DNA from: Pseudomonas sp. GM79 | GTDB taxonomy: Bacteria; Pseudomonadota; Gammaproteobacteria; Pseudomonadales; Pseudomonadaceae | Direction: 5' to 3' | Length of the DNA stretch: 64,000 bases | Assembly (NCBI RefSeq): GCF_000282495.1 | Contig: NZ_AKJE01000108.1 | Coordinates: forward strand, 1-64,000 | In this document: one piece after another, positions 61,442 through 64,000 of the stretch | How positions within the stretch are numbered: position 1 is the first letter of the stretch | How the letters are laid out: the number at the start of each line of letters is the position of its first letter | Position numbers and translations under genes: made by a program | Notes under the pieces: generated by a model | Database searches by the model: none | Told to the model about the DNA's origin: nothing | Seen by the model: only the letters and a program-made list of their open reading frames with translations

Positions 61442-62479
61442 ATGAGTTTCTCTGTACGCTTGATGCCCAGTGAACTCTCCTTCTCCGTGGGTGAGGGCGA
61501 AACGATCCATGCGGCAGCCGCCGCTGCGGGGATAGGGTTGCCCTATAGCTGTAAGAAGGGCGTTTGTCGCACGTGCCGTGCTCGGGTGATTGAGGGCGAG
61601 GTGCGGCACAAACACTCGTCACTGTCTGCTGAAGATCTTGCCGCCGGTTATGCGCTGTTGTGCCAGTCGGTGCCCGTCACTGACGTGGTGGTTGAAGCGA
61701 AGCCTTTGCCGGTAGTTGCCAAGTCCGATATAGCGAAGGCGCTAGTGGCTGATATGCGGCTGGCTGCCCCCGATGTGATGATCGTTTCGTTGCGACTGCC
61801 GCCTCGCAAGGGGCTTCAATTTAATGGCGGGCAGTATGTCGATATCCTGCTTCCCGATGGCGCTCGTCGTAGCTATTCGCTGGCAACTGCGGCACGGGCG
61901 GAGGGGAACTGGGAGTTGGAGTTGCATATCCGGCACAGTCCCGGCGGACTCTTTAGCGATCATGTGTTTAGCAATATGAAGGCGCGTGAGTTACTCACCA
62001 TCTGCGGGCCACTGGGCACGTTCTTCCTGCGCGAAGACAGCAGTAAGCCCATTATCCTCGTTGCCAGTGGTACCGGTTACGCACCCATTCGCTCGATGCT
62101 CCAATATGCCTTCGAGGCAATGCCAAACCGCGACATCCATCTCTATTGGGGCGGGCGAACCAGAGCGGATCTGTATTTGGCTGATGAGCCTGCGCAGTGG
62201 GATGCTCAGCACGAACGTTTCCACTTCATTCCGGTTCTGTCCGATCCAGCTCCGCGAGATGCCTGGCAGGGGCGAACCGGCTTTGTTCATCAGGCGGTTA
62301 TGGCCGACTACCCTGATCTGTCATCCATGCAGGTTTATGCTTGTGGGGCGCCGATCATGGTCAATTCCGCCCGCCGCGATTTCGTTGAAACTTGTGGCCT
62401 GCCAGCCGACGAGTTCTTTGCAGACTTGTTTCTCACGCAAGCCGATTTTGTCGAGAATGAAAGCGTCGCGGCAAGCTGA
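61442..62479 (+). CDS. 2Fe-2S ferredoxin/FAD/NAD reductase
   Basis: 345 residues in three domains. Plant-type ferredoxin (residues 1-90) with cluster cysteines PYSCKKGVCRTCRARV and LLCQS; FAD domain RRSYSLATAAR with GGLFSDHVF; NAD domain VASGTGYAPIRSML and YACGAPIMVNSAR. Resembles reductase components of aromatic oxygenases and CDP-6-deoxy-glucoseen reductase. It would pass electrons from NADH to an oxygenase, but none lies nearby. Confidence 0.88.
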   Translation: MSFSVRLMPSELSFSVGEGETIHAAAAAAGIGLPYSCKKGVCRTCRARVIEGEVRHKHSSLSAEDLAAGYALLCQSVPVTDVVVEAKPLPVVAKSDIAKALVADMRLAAPDVMIVSLRLPPRKGLQFNGGQYVDILLPDGARRSYSLATAARAEGNWELELHIRHSPGGLFSDHVFSNMKARELLTICGPLGTFFLREDSSKPIILVASGTGYAPIRSMLQYAFEAMPNRDIHLYWGGRTRADLYLADEPAQWDAQHERFHFIPVLSDPAPRDAWQGRTGFVHQAVMADYPDLSSMQVYACGAPIMVNSARRDFVETCGLPADEFFADLFLTQADFVENESVAAS

Positions 62480-62520
62480 GACCGCCTTCCAATCATTACA
62501 ACAACAGCCGAGGAAATGTC

Positions 62521-62997
62521 ATGAACGCAAACGCAGAGACGCCAACCTGGGAAAAGAGATCGGTGGCCAATCCGGTCATCAAATCGATGCTTCTAACCCA
62601 TGGCACAGCTGAAAGTTACGATATTGAAAAGAGCCGTCAGTTTTACGAAGAATTTCTTGGGCTGAGCTGCGTCAGAATCTCGCCCGAAAGCGTCATTTTT
62701 ACTATCGGCGTACGGTTTCACGTAGTCGTGCTCGCACTTGGTGAAGAAATTCGCCCAATGGGCTTGGCCAATCACTGGGGTATTCAGGTTGAAACCAAGG
62801 AGGAGGTCGATCATGCCTATCGTGCCTGTCTCGAGCTGAAGGACAAGTACGGAATCCGGGAGACTGTTGAGCCCATGGAACAGGTGTGGGGCGCCTATAG
62901 TTTCTTCTTCCAGGATCTCGATCATAACTGGTGGGAAATCGAATACTACCCTGGCAATCTGACCGATGATTTCTTCGCCTTCGGCGATATGGTCTGA
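62521..62997 (+). CDS. VOC-superfamily protein (glyoxalase/extradiol dioxygenase-like)
   Basis: 158 residues. VOC fold: AESYDIEKSRQFYEEFLGLS, NHWGIQVETKEEVDHAYRAC and FFFQDLDHNWWEIEYYPGN; candidate metal ligands are His near 91 and Glu in WWEIEYY. A single module with weak metal set; reaction unknown. 41 bp after the reductase with GAGGAAATGTC upstream, so probably co-transcribed. Confidence 0.8.
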   Translation: MNANAETPTWEKRSVANPVIKSMLLTHGTAESYDIEKSRQFYEEFLGLSCVRISPESVIFTIGVRFHVVVLALGEEIRPMGLANHWGIQVETKEEVDHAYRACLELKDKYGIRETVEPMEQVWGAYSFFFQDLDHNWWEIEYYPGNLTDDFFAFGDMV

Positions 62998-63152
62998 CGC
63001 ATTGTTGAGAGCGATGGGTGTCGACCAAATGATGCATAAGTGGTCGCGCCCAGCGCAGGGGCAGTGCGTATTTTCTTTTGTGATGCGGCTTGCAGGCCTC
63101 TTATGGGGACTCCTGAGTAGCGACCGTATTCTGTTCCTCTCCACGTTCTTGA

Positions 63153-63446
63153 TACGTTACTGCTGGAGTCGTCACCGTTACTGGTGCTGCTGCGATTCTG
63201 GCAATCGTTGCATCAGGCCTCGTCCCTTATGATGCCTGTTTTGATTCTGATGAATCGGCGGCCATCACCTGCCTTATCCTCAATCCAGATTTTTTGCTTT
63301 CAGGCTTGGGGTTGTTGACCCGATTTCGGGGCGACGGGGACTACTCCCGTATTGATTTTTTGGGCTTGCAGCTTCGATTCTTGATGATCGGCGTTAGTAT
63401 CACACGCAGTCGCGCAGATAGGGTTCTGAACAGGTTTGTGAGCTGA
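63153..63446 (+). pseudogene. Open frame without start codon
   Basis: A stop-to-stop frame with no ATG or GTG near its 5' end: hydrophobic AGVVTVTGAAAILAIVASGL followed by FLLSGLGLLTRFRGDG. May be the remnant of a membrane protein, or chance. Nothing else is seen between 62998 and 63535. Confidence 0.25.
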
Positions 63447-63535
63447 GGTAAGGGGGCAACGCCAAGACCTTTTGCCTGGTTCCGGCGCTGCCTCCCATTA
63501 TCGATTAAGCCTCCCGCTCAAGCTTCGTTATGGCC

Positions 63536-64000
63536 CTACACAAACGGCCAGCGTGAAGGAACTTTATGGCCAGAGCGTGCGACGAGTTGCTCTGCCGCAG
63601 CGCGAAGATCATTGATGAGTTTGTCTTCGGAGATGAAGGTCGGCGATCCGTTCTCGATCTTGATCTGGCCATCGACAATCACTGTTTCAACGCTACGACC
63701 ATCGGCGTTGTACACCAACGAATTGATTGGATTGATGAGTGGTTGCCACTCCAGTGAGTTGGTATTGAGTATGACAATGTCGGCTTTTTTTCCTACTTCA
63801 AGGGAGCCAATTTCGTGATCAAGGCCTATTGCCTTGGCGCCCTGGATGGTTGCCATTTCAAGAGCGGTTTCCGCATGGATCATTGCAGTGCTTTCGCGCG
63901 CATCCTTATAAATGCCGGCTGTCAGACACATCACGCGCATCATATCCACCGAGCCGAAATCGGCACTGTCGGTCCCCAAACCTACCACCACGCCCTGTTT
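63536..64000 (-). CDS. Amidohydrolase/deaminase family protein, C-terminal part
   Basis: 155 codons; the 5' end lies beyond the right edge. VGLGTDSADFGSVDMM contains the fourth metal-ligand aspartate (G-T-D-S) of the TRZ/ATZ and MTA/SAH deaminase group; then ALEMATIQGAKAIGLDHEIG, SLEVGKKADIVILNTNSLEW and SVETVIVDGQIKIENG, the closing composite beta domain. Hydrolyses or deaminates a ring or amide substrate. Convergent with the VOC/reductase genes. Confidence 0.88.
   Translation of the reverse strand, partial: KQGVVVGLGTDSADFGSVDMMRVMCLTAGIYKDARESTAMIHAETALEMATIQGAKAIGLDHEIGSLEVGKKADIVILNTNSLEWQPLINPINSLVYNADGRSVETVIVDGQIKIENGSPTFISEDKLINDLRAAAEQLVARSGHKVPSRWPFV

Overview
The window reads as chromosome of a fluorescent-type Pseudomonas. 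It carries a MexEF-OprN efflux operon, homodimeric-type pyruvate dehydrogenase genes, GlxA-class AraC regulators and a large defective integrative conjugative element (ICE) of the PFGI-1/ICEclc class. All family names come from reading the translations and recalling the families; no database search was possible.

Layout. (1) 1-7.7 kb: oxidoreductase and stress-type genes in three units. In each unit an AraC/GlxA regulator is divergent from its probable targets: an HD-domain hydrolase plus NmrA-like protein, a DUF1326-DUF2182 membrane pair, and a Sco1-like lipoprotein without its copper cysteines. (2) 7.9-15 kb: a TetR regulator, a truncated MexT-like LysR gene and mexE-mexF-oprN. (3) 15.1-15.4 kb: a decayed HU gene at the edge of the ICE. 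(4) 15.5-55.6 kb: ICE backbone, almost all on the minus strand. It holds a mating-pair-formation block (TraC ATPase to RAQPRD protein), a cargo hotspot, the TraD coupling protein with lytic transglycosylase and PilL, radC, DUF3577, topB, ssb, replication and partition genes, ParB, ParA and AlpA. I see no relaxase, no terminal ICE integrase, none of the genes that normally follow TraC, and no dnaB, so the element looks immobile. (5) 41.6-47.9 kb: an insertion inside the ICE between topB and a frameshifted topB fragment. It holds an FMN reductase-TetR-DoxX operon with a clear operator, a broken SDR gene, and a LysR/CoA-transferase/HMG-CoA-lyase cluster. (6) 56-64 kb: aceE-aceF, enoyl-CoA hydratase, an iron-sulfur flavoprotein reductase, a VOC protein and a partial amidohydrolase.

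The most unusual part is the cargo hotspot at 23.0-30.2 kb. About a dozen small, mostly unrecognised genes lie head to tail on the plus strand, against the ICE direction. Five intergenic sites between them fold into the same two-hairpin architecture, with base changes that keep the stems. Two of the encoded proteins carry HEPN-like R-x(4-5)-H motifs, one is DUF2971, one GNAT, and three have zinc-finger-like cysteine patterns. A tyrosine recombinase with R, H-x-x-R and Y in place closes the array. This could be a gene-capture or defence cassette array.

Other signals: an interrupted palindrome with perfect 17-bp arms in the replication module (50051-50085), related structured leaders before radC and the DUF3577 gene, and matching promoter/operator sequences before two paralogous GlxA regulators.
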